From: Isochrysis galbana
Lineage: Eukaryota; Haptophyta; Isochrysidales; Isochrysidaceae
Direction: 5' to 3'
Length of the DNA: 64,000 nt
Assembly: GCA_018136815.1 (NCBI GenBank)
Contig: CM030934.1
Span: 7,152,977-7,216,976, forward strand
Part shown: piece by piece, positions 50,068 through 60,843 of the stretch
How positions within the stretch are numbered: position 1 is the first letter of the stretch
Layout: the number at the start of each line of letters is the position of its first letter
The notes under the pieces: model-generated
Seen by the model: only the letters and a program-made list of their open reading frames with translations
What the model was told of the DNA's origin: nothing
Database searches by the model: none
Program-made: the position numbers and the translations under genes

Positions 50068-52476
50068 CTAGTCCAGGTTCTCGGGCTCTCTTCGGCACCC
50101 GAGCTCAGCCTCAAGCGCCAAACACCGCTGGGAGGGCGTACCCGAGACGCCGCCTCGGATGTTGGGGAATACAGCTTCCTCCAGAGCGACGAGCCGAGGA
50201 AAGATGCCGTGTGTGCCTATTTTGTCGAATGCCCGCTGCTCTAGCACCGCCAAACGGTCCTCGATTGAGGGGCCGAGCGGCCTAGCTAGCACTGGTGCCG
50301 ACACGCAAGACTGCATCCGTGCCGACACGCAAGGCTGCGGTGCGGCCACCCGTGCTTCGCTTGGATGAGGCCTGCTCACCTTAGGAGGCGGACGCTCAAG
50401 CTCACATGTGGCGCTACCATCCGGTGCATGGCGGACGAGGGCCCCGCGCCTCTTTCGCGCGGGCGGGGATGTACTTGACACAAGACGCTTTGTGCTGCTC
50501 GCCTCCCGGCTGAGCGCGCCTTTCGCAGAGGCAGCTGCGTAAGAAGAGTTGGATGTGGAGGAGGAGGTGGGCTCATAGGAAGACGCGGAGGCTCTCGGCA
50601 CGGCCGGTGCACTCGTCGAGGAGCCCGCGTCCGCGCTGGGCGGCCCCGTGGCGGCTGCTGTAGAGTTCATCTCGATGGCGGTCGCCTTGTCGGGATGTGT
50701 CTCCCAGACGGCGCCAGACTCATGCTCGCAGCGCAGCCGCACAAGGTACTGCTTCCTCGGTTCCCATGCGCCAGGACCCTCGAGCGCCAGCTCCCATCGA
50801 AAGGTGCTGTTGCGCGCAAGACCGCGCCATAGCTCGGCCGGCACCTCGCACCGCTCGAAGCGCGAGCCCTTGGCCGCAGACTTGAGCCGGCGGAGCACGG
50901 CGACGCGCACGAGCCCGGCGCCCGCTGCAGGCAGCTTGGCGCGCAGTGCGACGTGGCCTGAGCGGGAGCGGTCGCGCACAGGGGCGTCGCACCGCTCCAG
51001 CTGCCGGCGGCCCCTCTCGGCCGCCGGCGGTCGGCCGAGCACGAGCGCGGCTGTCTGCATCGAGCGTGGGCGTCGCCACGCAGNNNNNNNNNNNNNNNNN
51101 NNNNNNNNNNNNNNNNNNNNNNNNNNNNNNNNNNNNNNNNNNNNNNNNNNNNNNNNNNNNNNNNNNNNNNNNNNNNNNNNNNNCGCACCCGCGTCGAGAA
51201 GCTTGATGAGCAATTCGTCGTATCCACCCGCGGCAGCAGCGCACGCCCATGTCTGAATCTGTGCAGGCGTGCCGTGCTCAATGTTGAGCACGCCTTCGTC
51301 TCCCATGGCTGCAGCGAGCACCTCGGGGGCGTCACCGCATGCCATTGACGTAATGATGACGCCTCGCACCACATCATTTAGCTCTTGCACACCACCCTTC
51401 TGCGCCTTGACACCATTCAAGATGCGGTCCCGGTCCTCTGGCATCTTGGCCTCAGCTTGGGCGATGTCGACAAGGTTTGTAAGGGCCTTCGGCATCCCGT
51501 TGTCGGGCCTGAAGCGAGGGCAGCCGTCCGCAGAGAGTTTGTCGTTGTCCGGCTCACCAATGCGCATCACAACAGCGCAGTTCGGTGCATTGACGGCCGT
51601 CTGGATCTCGAGCAGACACCATGAGCGGAAGAAGGCGATCTTCGAGCGCACTTCCTCGGCCAAAAGGTCGACGCGTTTTGCAAACGTTTGCTCGATAGTC
51701 ATGCCCACAAAAGTGCGGCCCTGATTTTCCTTCTCTTCAGTGTCGGCACGTTCGCAGGCAATAACGAAGGAAGAACAGCGATCAATCACGCCAGCAAAGG
51801 CTAGGTCGGCGGTATTTCCCTGCCACTGACGGACGGCAAAGACGTCGAGCCAGACGCGCCGATCGCGCACAGAGTGGTCAGCGAGCGCTGACACAAGCAC
51901 ACCCCAGCGCGCACCCCAGCAGTGCGAGCCGAATGTGGATGCCCGTCCTACGACGCCAAGCGCTCGCACTTCGGGCAGGTCCGCATAGCGCATGCGTGTG
52001 GCGGCCGTTGCCGGCTGAATAATGTCGCGAACCACTTTCCATGTCGGGTACTCCCAGCATGCGTGCTTGTTGGTAAAGTCGATCAGGAATCCAATGGTCA
52101 CTCCGCGGTTCACTGACGCCTCAGCCGACGCGGCAGAGCCCGGCTCCAGAGTGCCAAAGGCCGCGAGATCCTCGGCCTTGATGAGCTCCTCCCATTCAGC
52201 CTCGGACCTCTTCGGCACCTCGGCGGTGGGTGCGAAGATAGCCGCCTTCTCTGGCTTCTTCCTGCCCCATGAGTGCACGAACTCCTCATACGAGACGGTT
52301 CCGTTCTTATCAGTGTCGAATCTCTCCCAGATGATGAGCGCGCGCTGTGGATCGACGGGGCTGCAGCCGACACCTGTGCGCGTGAGCGCCTTCATGAACT
52401 CCTCCTTCGAGATCGTGCCGTCCCCGTTCTCGTCGAACGTGCGGAAGGCGCTGCGCAGTGCCTCCTCGCTCGCCAT
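50068..52476 (-). CDS. EF-hand, TIR-like and ankyrin-like multidomain protein (interrupted by gap)
   Basis: From the Met at 52476 two canonical EF-hand loops appear at residues 15-26 (DENGDGTISKEE) and 54-65 (DTDKNGTVSYEE). A charged linker is followed at about 135-330 by a domain with FLIDFTNKHACWEYP, TFGSHCWGARWGVLVSAL, RVWLDVFAVRQWQGN, SSFVIACERAD and FFRSWCLLEI. It is a TIR-like fold variant I have seen chiefly in algal proteins. An ankyrin-like segment (AAAAGGYDELLIKLLDAGA) is cut at 51183 by the 100-N gap. The 51083-50068 side continues on the same strand with a basic region, a beta-rich segment (LVRLRCEHESGAVWET), a Ser/Thr-rich linker and a C-terminal coiled coil (EDRLAVLEQRAF). That both sides are one gene is likely but unproven, because the gap length is arbitrary. 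Calcium would be the expected input; the effector is unknown. Confidence 0.75.
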   Translation of the reverse strand: MASEEALRSAFRTFDENGDGTISKEEFMKALTRTGVGCSPVDPQRALIIWERFDTDKNGTVSYEEFVHSWGRKKPEKAAIFAPTAEVPKRSEAEWEELIKAEDLAAFGTLEPGSAASAEASVNRGVTIGFLIDFTNKHACWEYPTWKVVRDIIQPATAATRMRYADLPEVRALGVVGRASTFGSHCWGARWGVLVSALADHSVRDRRVWLDVFAVRQWQGNTADLAFAGVIDRCSSFVIACERADTEEKENQGRTFVGMTIEQTFAKRVDLLAEEVRSKIAFFRSWCLLEIQTAVNAPNCAVVMRIGEPDNDKLSADGCPRFRPDNGMPKALTNLVDIAQAEAKMPEDRDRILNGVKAQKGGVQELNDVVRGVIITSMACGDAPEVLAAAMGDEGVLNIEHGTPAQIQTWACAAAAGGYDELLIKLLDAGAXXXXXXXXXXXXXXXXXXXXXXXXXXXXXXXXXXAWRRPRSMQTAALVLGRPPAAERGRRQLERCDAPVRDRSRSGHVALRAKLPAAGAGLVRVAVLRRLKSAAKGSRFERCEVPAELWRGLARNSTFRWELALEGPGAWEPRKQYLVRLRCEHESGAVWETHPDKATAIEMNSTAAATGPPSADAGSSTSAPAVPRASASSYEPTSSSTSNSSYAAASAKGALSREASSTKRLVSSTSPPARKRRGALVRHAPDGSATCELERPPPKVSRPHPSEARVAAPQPCVSARMQSCVSAPVLARPLGPSIEDRLAVLEQRAFDKIGTHGIFPRLVALEEAVFPNIRGGVSGTPSQRCLALEAELGCRREPENLD
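51084..51183. other. Assembly gap (100 N)
   Basis: Exactly 100 Ns interrupting the EF-hand/TIR-like gene at its ankyrin-like segment. Frame continuity across it carries no information. Confidence 0.99.
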
Positions 52477-52600
52477 CGCAACCGAAAGGCGGCTTCCCCC
52501 CCCCCCCCCCCGTTTCCTTCCGGTCAGAATTGTATTGTAGACCATCTTGTTAGCTAGCATCCCTAGCCACCCATATACTTTACACCGGACGGAGGCACCC

Positions 52601-53079
52601 TACAGTAGGGGTGCACCATTAAGAAAACAGAGACTTTTCTCCTGTACACTTTCCTTAACCCCTCTGCCACCAGCACGCTGCATTTCTTTGCTCACTTTCT
52701 TCGGCGCTCCGCGCCGGGTCATAATGATTTCTTGTTTCTTATCGATAACTTATCGGTGACATCAGCTTGTCCCATTAGGTTTCTTACGTATCGGCGGGTT
52801 CTTGGGCCCCCCCGACAAGCCCCCCTCTCTCGCTGCCACCCCTCCGGTATTAAAAAATAAGTGTTGAGCCACGAGCCACGCGCGGCGCGCCGAAGCTCTG
52901 TTGGCGCTCCCGCGCTCCCCCTGCTGCGCGTACATAGGAGCCTTCTTGCTCACTCATTCAGTTTCTTGTTCATGGCCGGTGCCCTTTCGCTCTATGTAGG
53001 TTTCTTAGCACACGGACGGTCAATTTCCTTGTACACTGTCCTTAATGGGGTGGTTTCTTAATGGTGCACCCCTACTGTA
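52601..53079. mobile_element. Tc1/mariner-type MITE with TA duplication
   Basis: The ends are perfect inverted repeats for 26 bases, beginning TACAGTAGGGGTGCACCATT. Treating the outer TA as the duplicated target leaves a 475-base element (52603-53077) with CAGTAGGGG ends, as in Tc1/mariner. Subterminal GTACACT/CCTTAA blocks are also inverted. The interior has no transposase, so it is non-autonomous. Confidence 0.85.
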
Positions 53080-53469
53080 CGAGGAGAAACCCCTTCCTCT
53101 TCCTCTTTCTCTCTCTCAAGATTGTGCCCCGAATGAGACTTGCCACGAGCAAGCACGAGCTTGATTCGACAGTTTAAAGACAACCCTCGCTCACATGCAC
53201 GCCCTCGTCCGCGCCTCGCGCCTCGCCATCTATCGCTTCGCACATGCACATGAGCCCACACATGCACATGGCGCACAAGCACAAGCCCCATTGCACACCA
53301 CCCGTTGCCCGACCCCGCTCTGACACGTGTATGCTTCCACATATGTGTGAAGTGTCAAGTAAGCTCCAGGTGACAACGGAAGGTGCTATAGCAAGGATGG
53401 GGATATAAATGAACGATTCTTGTCTCAGCAGCGCGTATGCAGAGAGGAGAGAGGGGGCGAGGGGTCCGA

Positions 53470-53623
53470 GGGGGGCGGTAAAACCGCCCACCATTTTCCT
53501 CGGCAACTTTTCGTGGAGGCAGGTAAGCCCCCCAGGAGTTTTTTCTTGGGCTTCGGAGCGAACGGTCAAAAAATGCAGCCCCCCCACATGATAGTAGTTA
53601 TAAATCGCTGTTTGACCGCCCTA
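53470..53623 (-). repeat. TIR-family A short copy
   Basis: Read from 53623 on the minus strand: TAGGGCGGTCAAACAGCG, TAACTACTATCATG, G-run, CTGCATTTTTTGACCG, GAAGCCCAAG, CTTACCTGCC and an AAAATGGTGGGCGG end. The far end, GGGGGGCGGTAAAACCGCCC at 53470, may be the second, degenerate terminus, which would give a 154-base MITE. Confidence 0.6.
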
Positions 53624-54053
53624 ATTACTAATTACTCGTTTTACTAGACGTTTCTCACCTTCTACGCGAGCTTTCGGGGCTTAAGGTCGAAATCGATCCA
53701 CAAGCGTCATAAACCCCAGGAACTTACAAGTTGCAAGTTGGTGATCCCCCGACCCAGAAACCTCCAAGGGCCAAGGGCCCATTAGTTTACCACCTACTTG
53801 TACACTGATAGAGTTCTAGAGTGTAGAGTACAATAGTCTATGACATATTGCAACAACTAGTTTATTTTTTGACTGGTGCACACCTTTAAGCCTTTAAGGA
53901 GCCCCCCCCCACCCCTTTCCCCCGGCGCTGTTGTCCTCTTGCTTCCTCCTCCTTCCCCCTTCTCCTCTCTTCGCTGTTTCTCTCGTTGCTTCCCTCCCTG
54001 AGCCCCACCCCACGGTCCCCCCCCAACCTCTCCCCCCGCCCCTTTGTCTCCAA

Positions 54054-57000
54054 ATGGGGCTCTTCAGCCGCCGGAGGGCCTCCTCCCCGCCCAAGCGGCC
54101 AACGATGGCGGCGAGCATGTCCGCCACGCCCGCCACGCCCGCCACGCCCGCCACGCCCGCCCTCGCCTCAAGCAAGCCGGCTACCGCCTCAAAGAAGACC
54201 TCAAAGCCCGAGCTGGCCAAGCCTCTCTCTCGAACGGCTGTCCTGCCCCCTTCTCACCCCTCTGACCGCTCGGGCTACTCCTCTGGCCAAGCGAGCCCAC
54301 GGTACGAGGCAGGCGAGTTCGAATCGCCCGAAGATGCCCATCTCAACCTGGTCCGCGCGCTCAAGCCTGGCGAATTCGTCTACGTCGCCACGCCACAAAA
54401 GGTGTCAGCGGGCGAGGAGGCCTTCCTCAAGTGCAAGGTGCTCAAGGTGGCGGATGCGGTCACGGTCGCCATGCCGAGCGGCGAGAGCAAGACATTTGCG
54501 CCGCGAGACATTATGCCCGCCGGTGGCTGGGAGCCCGAGCTGGAGGAGACCAACGACCTCTGTGCTCTTCCATCGCTCAATGAGGCCACAGTCCTAGCGG
54601 CGCTCGAACATCGCTACGCTCACAAGGTCATCTACACATGGATCGCAAACCTGTTGATCTCAATCAACCCGTGCTCGCCCAGGTGCGTCCCTTCGTATCC
54701 GCTGAAGCTCTCGCGCTCCGCGCCTGTCGCTTGTGCCCGTAGCCATTAGCCTCGTGCAGCAGAGCCAACCAGCAGAGCGGCACATGCCCTGAAACCGTCA
54801 CATTCGTACGCACGGCACCACGTCCACTCAGCTTGAGTCGTCGGCCCTGGACAGCAGATGCTCACACGCGTGCGCCGCGCCGCACCTCGCCCTCCTCCTT
54901 TTCCCTCTGCCCGCTCCGCAGGGAAGAGCTATATGGCGCGAGTGCGATGCGTGATTACGCCACCCGTGACCCTGGCAAGGCGGTTCCCCACTTGTACGCT
55001 GTTGCTGAGTCTGCTTACCGTGGTGCGACTCTGGACACAATGCTATATCCGTGCTCGCAGCAAGCCGTCGTCGTCTCTGGTGAGTCGGGCGCGGGCAAGT
55101 CAGTCGCCGTCAAGCTGCTCTCCGAGTACCTCGCCTGGCGCGCGACTCAGCAAATCGACGGGATTGAAGCTCGCGAGGTGGGCAAGGAGGTCGGCCGCGT
55201 GCTGCTACTGTGTCGCCCTGCCCTCGAGGCATTCGGAAACTCGGCGACTGCGCACAACCACAACTCGTCGCGCTTCTGCAAGTTCATCTCCATCGGGATG
55301 GTGGGCGGGCAATTTGACGCCGTCTCAATTACGACATACTTGCTCGAGCGCTCGCGGATTGTGCACCACGACCCAAGCACCGAGCGTAATTTCCACGTCT
55401 TCTACTGGTTGCTACAAGCCGGTCAGCCCGTTGAGCGAGGCCTGCTGGGCGATGGCGCTGAGCCGCACGACTTTGCCTATCTTGGTGGTGCCCAGGCGGC
55501 GCCCGTGACAGCGCAGGAACGGGAAAGCGCAAAGGAGAAGCTGGACGAGCTGCGCACATCGCTCGAGGCAATCGGGATTCCGTTGGACGAGCAGCCGCGA
55601 ATATTTACTCTCGTGGTGGCAGTGCTCCATCTAGGCAACATCTCTTTCGAGGTTGACGGGAGCGGTTCGGGATCGCGCATCGTCGACGACCGGCCCCTTG
55701 CACTCGCCGCGCACGGCTTGGGGGTGGAGGCGGCTACGCTTGCCAAGTACTTGACGAAGAAGCCGATGGCTGATCGGGCCTCCCAGCGGTCTTCGAGAGC
55801 GAGCCTTGAGGACGGCATGACCGAGGACACGCTACTCAAGCTATTCAGTCCAATTGAGGCATCGCGTTGCCGCGATTCGCTCGCCAAGGCACTGTACGGC
55901 CATTTGTTTGCGTGGCTAGTGCGCAAAATGAACGCGGCGCTCGCGGCCGTGCGGCCTCGCCCAGCCGAAGGCACGCCCAAGGCGTTTGTCGGCAGCCCCT
56001 TGCACCACTCCACGCGCTCGTCCATTGCAGAGGGCAACAGCATTGGGCTGCTCGACATCTTCGGATTCGAGTCCTTCGCGATCAACTCGTTCGAGCAGCT
56101 GTGCATCAACTACGCCAATGAGCAGCTGCACCAACTATTCGTGCACACTATATTCACCAACGAGCGTGCGATCCACTTGGCTGAGGGCGTGCCCTTCCCT
56201 CGTCTCACCCTCCCTGACGCTGATGCGGCGATCCGCGCAATCGCCGCCAAGCCGGTGGGCGTCCTGTGGCTGCTGGACTCGGCGACGCGCCAACCGGGCT
56301 CGGCCGAGTCAGCCTTCTTCATCACGGTGAACAGGGAGGCAGAGCGCACGCAAGTCAGTGAGGAGGCACGAGTGCTGCCACTGCCCAAGCGTCTGCGTGT
56401 AGAGGATGCCTTCGTCATCTCACACTTTGCAGGAGAGGTCACCTACACCGCAGGCGGTGTGTCGGCACCCACATGGCTGGACAAAAACAACTCATCGCTC
56501 GTCCACGAGCTGCATCAGACTATGCTTGGCTCCGACGCGCCACTTGTGCAGCAGCTCTTCTTGCAAGGCGGTTTCGGCGCGAACAGGCGCGGCTCCTCGT
56601 TGGCAGATGTTGAAGACGAGGGCTCTCAGGGCGCCTACTCCTCACCTCGCCTGAGCGAGACACGCTTCAGCTTTAACGAGCAGTCGCCGCCTCATGGTCG
56701 AGGGTCATTTGGATCGGCCAAGCGACTGGAAGTGGAGTCGGTGTCGCGTGAGTTTATCTCCGACCTGGACGGGCTGACAAAGGTGCTGCGCGCCTCGCGC
56801 CTACATTTTGTCCGCACTATCAAGCCGAACGGGAAGATGGCCGCTGGCTGGTTTTCCCAGCGCATGGCGCTCCGTCAGCTTCGCTGCGCGGGGACCCACG
56901 AGGCCATCCACGTAATGAAACTGGCCTATCTCTCGCGAGTGCCTTATGATCAGCTCTTCTCTCTCCTCGCGTCTGCACTGCCATCCGGTTTTGATTGCAG

Positions 57001-57949
57001 GCGCATCGATCGCGGCTACTTCGTCCGGTGCATGCTTCCCAAACTAGACGTGCCTCGTCAGTCCTTCGCACTTGGTTACAACCGGGTCTTCCTCAAAGCA
57101 ACGGCCGCGCCGCTGTTTGAGGCCGCCCTGCGTCGTCTCAAAGAGAAATCCGATTCAAAGGTGGCCCGACAGCTTGAGTCAATCGCGAACGCATCAGCCA
57201 GGCGTTGGGCTGCCGCAGCCTCTATTGTAGCCGCTGAGCGCGCGAAAGCGGACCGACGCGAATTCCGTGCGAAGCAAAAGGCGGCTCGCGACTTGCAGCG
57301 AATACAACGGAACAACATTGCCCGCCGGCTCTACATTGCACGTGCGAGAGAGATGGCCGAGGAGCTGCTAGCCCTTGAGGCGGCAGAGCAAGCGCGCATC
57401 GAGGCGGAACAATTGCGCGCGACGGAAGCACTGCGTGAGGCGCAAAAAGAGGCTGCCCAGCAAGAGCAAGTGCATGGTGCATCTGAGAACAATGGTCTAG
57501 AATCACGTTGCGCCACAGGTCCTCCACCGTCGCAGGGCCGCCCTTCATCTACGGGAGGCGATGCCTACAAGTCTTCAAGGACGAAGTCCACCCCTGCATT
57601 GGGTGATAGCATGCTCAAGTTGACGAACCGGCATTCTCCACGCGACTCCTCTACTGATAACGTTGTCAGCCATGGTGCTCCCATACCTAGAGGCCTTCCA
57701 CCTAAGCTAGCGCGCCCGTCACAGGTGAATCTCAAGAAAGGCGGCACCCGCAGACGTCACTCGGGACGAAACAATGAGGAGCGGCTGGTGTACAAGGATG
57801 GCCGCGCTCGGCTCCCACGTGGCTGGCCGCCCGACTTGAACCCTGCAGAAATCGCACGACTTGCAACACCGGAACGTGATAAGAACCCGTTGCGTACGCT
57901 CCAAGCTAGGGACTCCGCATCAGGGGATGCTTGTCCTGATGATATCTAG
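54054..57949 (+). CDS. Unconventional myosin heavy chain
   Basis: CDS is join(54054..54682, 54922..57949), 1,218 residues. The 239-base intron has a GTGCGT donor and CCGCAG acceptor and rejoins INPCSPR to EELYG. An N-terminal Ala/Pro/Ser-rich leader is followed by an SH3-like beta region (about 105-160). Then come the P-loop GESGAGKS (263-270), switch I NHNSSRFCKF (from 322, with Cys in place of the usual Gly), switch II DIFGFE (from 588), the relay FEQLCINYANEQLHQLF, an AGEVTY strand, and the actin-binding/SH1 region LHFVRTIKPNG...QLRCAGTHEAI. A charged helix with weak IQ-like spacing (ARDLQRIQRNNIARRLYI) and a short coiled coil follow, then a polar tail without a recognised cargo domain. 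It should be an actin-based motor. The class cannot be fixed by eye. Confidence 0.95.
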
Positions 57950-57980
57950 CAGATGACATCTACTAGACTGACTGACGGTG

Positions 57981-58250
57981 TCAAGCGCAAGAATCAACTT
58001 GGTCACCAAGGTGCTCGTCCTCCTTGTGGAGATCTCGTGCTCCACGTCTTGTCTTGCGCTCCTTCAAAGCCGAACGAGGTTTCAGCGGGGCGCCAAATAT
58101 CTTGCTGATGGCATAAGCAATCCCCTGAATTGCTCCACGGAGGATGGGCGAGATCGTGTAGACGAGCTGCTGGTCCGTCCGAAAGTGCGTGTGCTGGCTT
58201 GATGCGTTTCCTCCAACGCGACGTCGGCTCCGGCGGGACGGACGCCGCAC
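57981..58250 (-). CDS. Possible small basic protein, unknown
   Basis: An 89-codon frame convergent with and 31 bases from the myosin stop. It has an amphipathic/hydrophobic middle (LVYTISPILRGAIQGIAYAIS) and a basic C-terminal part. A C-run lies just upstream of the start on the coding strand, as before other genes here. No family recognised; it could be part of the myosin 3' region instead. Confidence 0.25.
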   Translation of the reverse strand: MRRPSRRSRRRVGGNASSQHTHFRTDQQLVYTISPILRGAIQGIAYAISKIFGAPLKPRSALKERKTRRGARDLHKEDEHLGDQVDSCA

Positions 58251-58937
58251 CCGACGAGGGCCGAGGAGGGTGGAGGGGATTTGTGGAGAGGGATGGAGGG
58301 GGGGGGGGGGGGATGGAGGCTCGCGCGTTCACACACGACACGCGCGTAACACTTATGGGCTAGGGCAGAGCTCGGAGCTGGAGTTGACCTCGTGCTCGTG
58401 CAATCATGCACCGGGCTGCGGCTATGGTCCGGAGTGGGCATCAATCACTGCCCTCAGTGAGACCCGACAGCACAACACCTCATCGGAGGCACCTATGCCA
58501 ACTCCTATGGTGTCGCCTTCTTGAGACCGGCAGTCGACTCGCCTGCCTGAGCCTCGGCAGCAGAATTGCGCCTCTGCGATGGCGTGGTACTTATCTTGAG
58601 GCTGCTACTCGTAACATTTTTGTCGGCATGTCACTGCAATGCTGGCTGCAGCCCGAATGCGGCCCTAGAGACGCTCACGATGATGGCCAATGTCGACAGC
58701 GTCTATGTTGCGACTCGTATAGCAGGGTCAATGTTGGCGCTCGTGTTGTCGGTCCCGTTCATGGAAGGTGGAATGCCAAGGGTATTGAACCATCTTCGCT
58801 ATCGATGCGATTGAGAGAGCCCATGGTCGGGCTGGGGCATTGACACATGGAGCATTGACGATGATGGTCGGGCTCTGTCGTCTTTTTGGCAATCAATTGA
58901 AGTAAAAAGAATGAAATGATTCCCATGGTGAAAGAAA
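58251..58937. other. Intergenic, no supported gene
   Basis: Frames on the plus strand at 58.4-58.8 kb include a hydrophobic stretch (VVLILRLLLVTFLSA), but they overlap each other in different frames and show no domain. Nothing else is seen. Confidence 0.35.
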
Positions 58938-59372
58938 TACGTCTGAAGATTCTGGGCTTACACCTACTACAGACTAGGTAGCCTTTACCTCCCCACTCCC
59001 CACTGACACCGCCCTTTTAGTGCTCTTTTCGTTCCCCTTTTCCCCTTCATTACTTTTTCATCGGTTTCAGTCAAACAATTGAACTAAGTTTATACTTAGT
59101 TCGCCCATGGGGGGCACGAGCGCCCCCCCCCCCTCTGCTCCACTCCTCCCCCGCTGTGGGGGAGGAACCACCCACTCTCCTAGCATGGCTGATGGCATGC
59201 CAAGAGCACACTGCCCTCCTGACGATCCATCCCTCTCCCCAAAGGCTCGCCTGATTCGCCCGCCCTGGCCTGTTGTGGCCAGCCCATCTCTCTGACCACC
59301 CCCTAGTGTCAGTAGGGATGGGGAAGTACCCTAGTTTAGTAGGTGTGTAGCCCGGAATCTTCAGATTTTTTT
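58938..59372. mobile_element. Repeat H: about 430-base element with 60-base inverted ends
   Basis: The left end reads TCTGAAGATTCTGGGCTTAC then ACCTACTAC and the right end, inverted, TCTGAAGATTCCGGGCTACA then CACCTACTAA. Both inner ends reach a CTGACAC block. Inside sits an AACTAAGTTTATACTTAGTT palindrome and part of repeat G (59089-59300). A partial relative lies at 40675-40830. I could not define a target duplication. Confidence 0.6.
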
Positions 59373-60224
59373 TCTTCCCACCCCCTACTATTGGCATGCA
59401 GATACATCCTTACTAGGCCTTGGTAAAAATATGTGACATATTGAACTACATATTTGGGTCAACTTTTCCAAATTATTTTTAAAACAACTGAGTGTTAGTA
59501 CCACTACTCCCACTAGCCCGGTACTCTCACGACACCCCTCTGCGCACTTGCCCGTACGCCTTGACGTGTGCCGTCACTAGACACATACGCATATGCACCC
59601 GCCTTCGAATCTCCCCCCTCGCAAACCCCCGGCTCCCATTATAACTCCCCGTACAAGCTACAATGAGGGAAAAGCCATTGAGGCGGACCGACCTACGTCG
59701 GGCGACTCTCCGGGAAAAAGCACCGGGGGGGGGGGGGGGGGGGAGGAATCTCTCGTCGTGAAGAAGAGCGGCCCTTGCAACAGCTCGCACCGCGAGCAGT
59801 CCTCGAGAAATAAGCGACTGCGCCCCGAGATACCTGCCACGGGGGTATCCCAAGACGTGCCCGAGACCGGGTGGCGGACCGACCTACGTCGGGCGACTCA
59901 CAAACACCGGGGGAGGGGGGGAGGGACCTCTCGTCCAGAAGCAGAACGGCCCTTATAGCTCACGCCGCGAGCAGTCCTCGAGGAAATAAATGACTGCGCC
60001 CCGAGATACGAGATACCTGCCACTGGGACGTCTTGAGCCACTCTCTTCCTCTCTCCCTCCTGACGCCCGCCGCCCCTCCTCGCCCGTTTGCGTTAGCAAA
60101 CGGGGCCCGTTTCTTACCGCACTCCATCAGGGGGAGGGGTTGCAAAACCCCACTCTCCCTCTCTCCATTCCCATTCTCCTCCACCTCTCTCCATTCTCCT
60201 CCACCTCACCTCTCTCCCTACTGC
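59373..60224. other. Intergenic with tandem duplicated segment
   Basis: Between 59675 and 60030 a segment is duplicated: GCGGACCGACCTACGTCGGG, then CGACTC, a G-run, CTCTCGTC, AGAA, CGGCCCTT, CACCGCGAGCAGTCCTCGAG and CTGCGCCCCGAGATAC, with a period of about 185 bases. No gene supported. Confidence 0.55.
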
Positions 60225-60660
60225 GCGTCGCCATGCGGCGCGCCATGGCCTGCTCTCATGGGGGCTCCCAGGGGGCCAGCAAGGGCAGCTCAGGGGGCAG
60301 TGGAGGCTGGGGCTCAGATAATGCCTCATGGCTCATGGCCCCCCCTTGCCTCCCACGCTCGCCTCGCTGGCCATTGGAGCCGCCCTGCGGCCTCTGTCTG
60401 CCTGGCGACCATGGGAGGGGGGGGAGTCAGCTCGAGGGCAGGCCCAACACGGGCGTGGGTGTGCGGCTCACGACCCGCGCCCACTGGGGGTCTGGGTCAG
60501 ATTGTTGAATGCCCAGCCCCTGCCAGAAGGCAGGGGCTGAGGTTGATTGACGGGCCCACCCCGGGGGGTGTCCGCGATGGAGAGAGGGGGGCGCGCGAGG
60601 CCCCCATTGACCCCAGTAGGTTGTGCGAACCAACCAAAAAGCTACAAAGTTAGTTCATTC
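60225..60660. repeat. Dispersed GC-rich repeat G, copy
   Basis: Shares with 63300-63716 the ordered blocks GGCCAGC..GGCAGCTCAGGGGGCAG, CTCGCTGGC, TCTGCCTG, GGGGGG, and a terminal AAGTTAGTT near 60645. The coding-like frames are GC-bias artefacts. Confidence 0.6.
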
Positions 60661-60843
60661 CTACTTTATGGTTGGTCCGCCTGCAGAGTAGGTCGCCTGC
60701 AGAGGCGGACAGGCAGCGCGGCAGCCACCCGCTGTCTCGTGCTAGGGCGTAAAAACATTTAGAACCACCTTAATTAAGTAAGAGTGAGTATACTCTAGAG
60801 TAGACAGAGAATAGAGAAGCTGGGAGCCGATCCGCCCTACGCC

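Larger units (their letters stand above)
52477..54053. other. Intergenic between divergent EF-hand and myosin genes
   Basis: A C-run (52498-52511) adjoins the EF-hand start. The region contains the MITE at 52601-53079 and a TIR-family A copy (53470-53623), and ends with a pyrimidine-rich tract (53905-54050) leading into the myosin start. No other gene is seen. Confidence 0.6.

Noticed and set aside
50068-52560. Treating the 830-codon frame across the gap as proof of one protein
   Set aside because: The gap is a 100-N placeholder, so frame continuity through it is accidental. Only the shared strand and plausible domain order support one gene.
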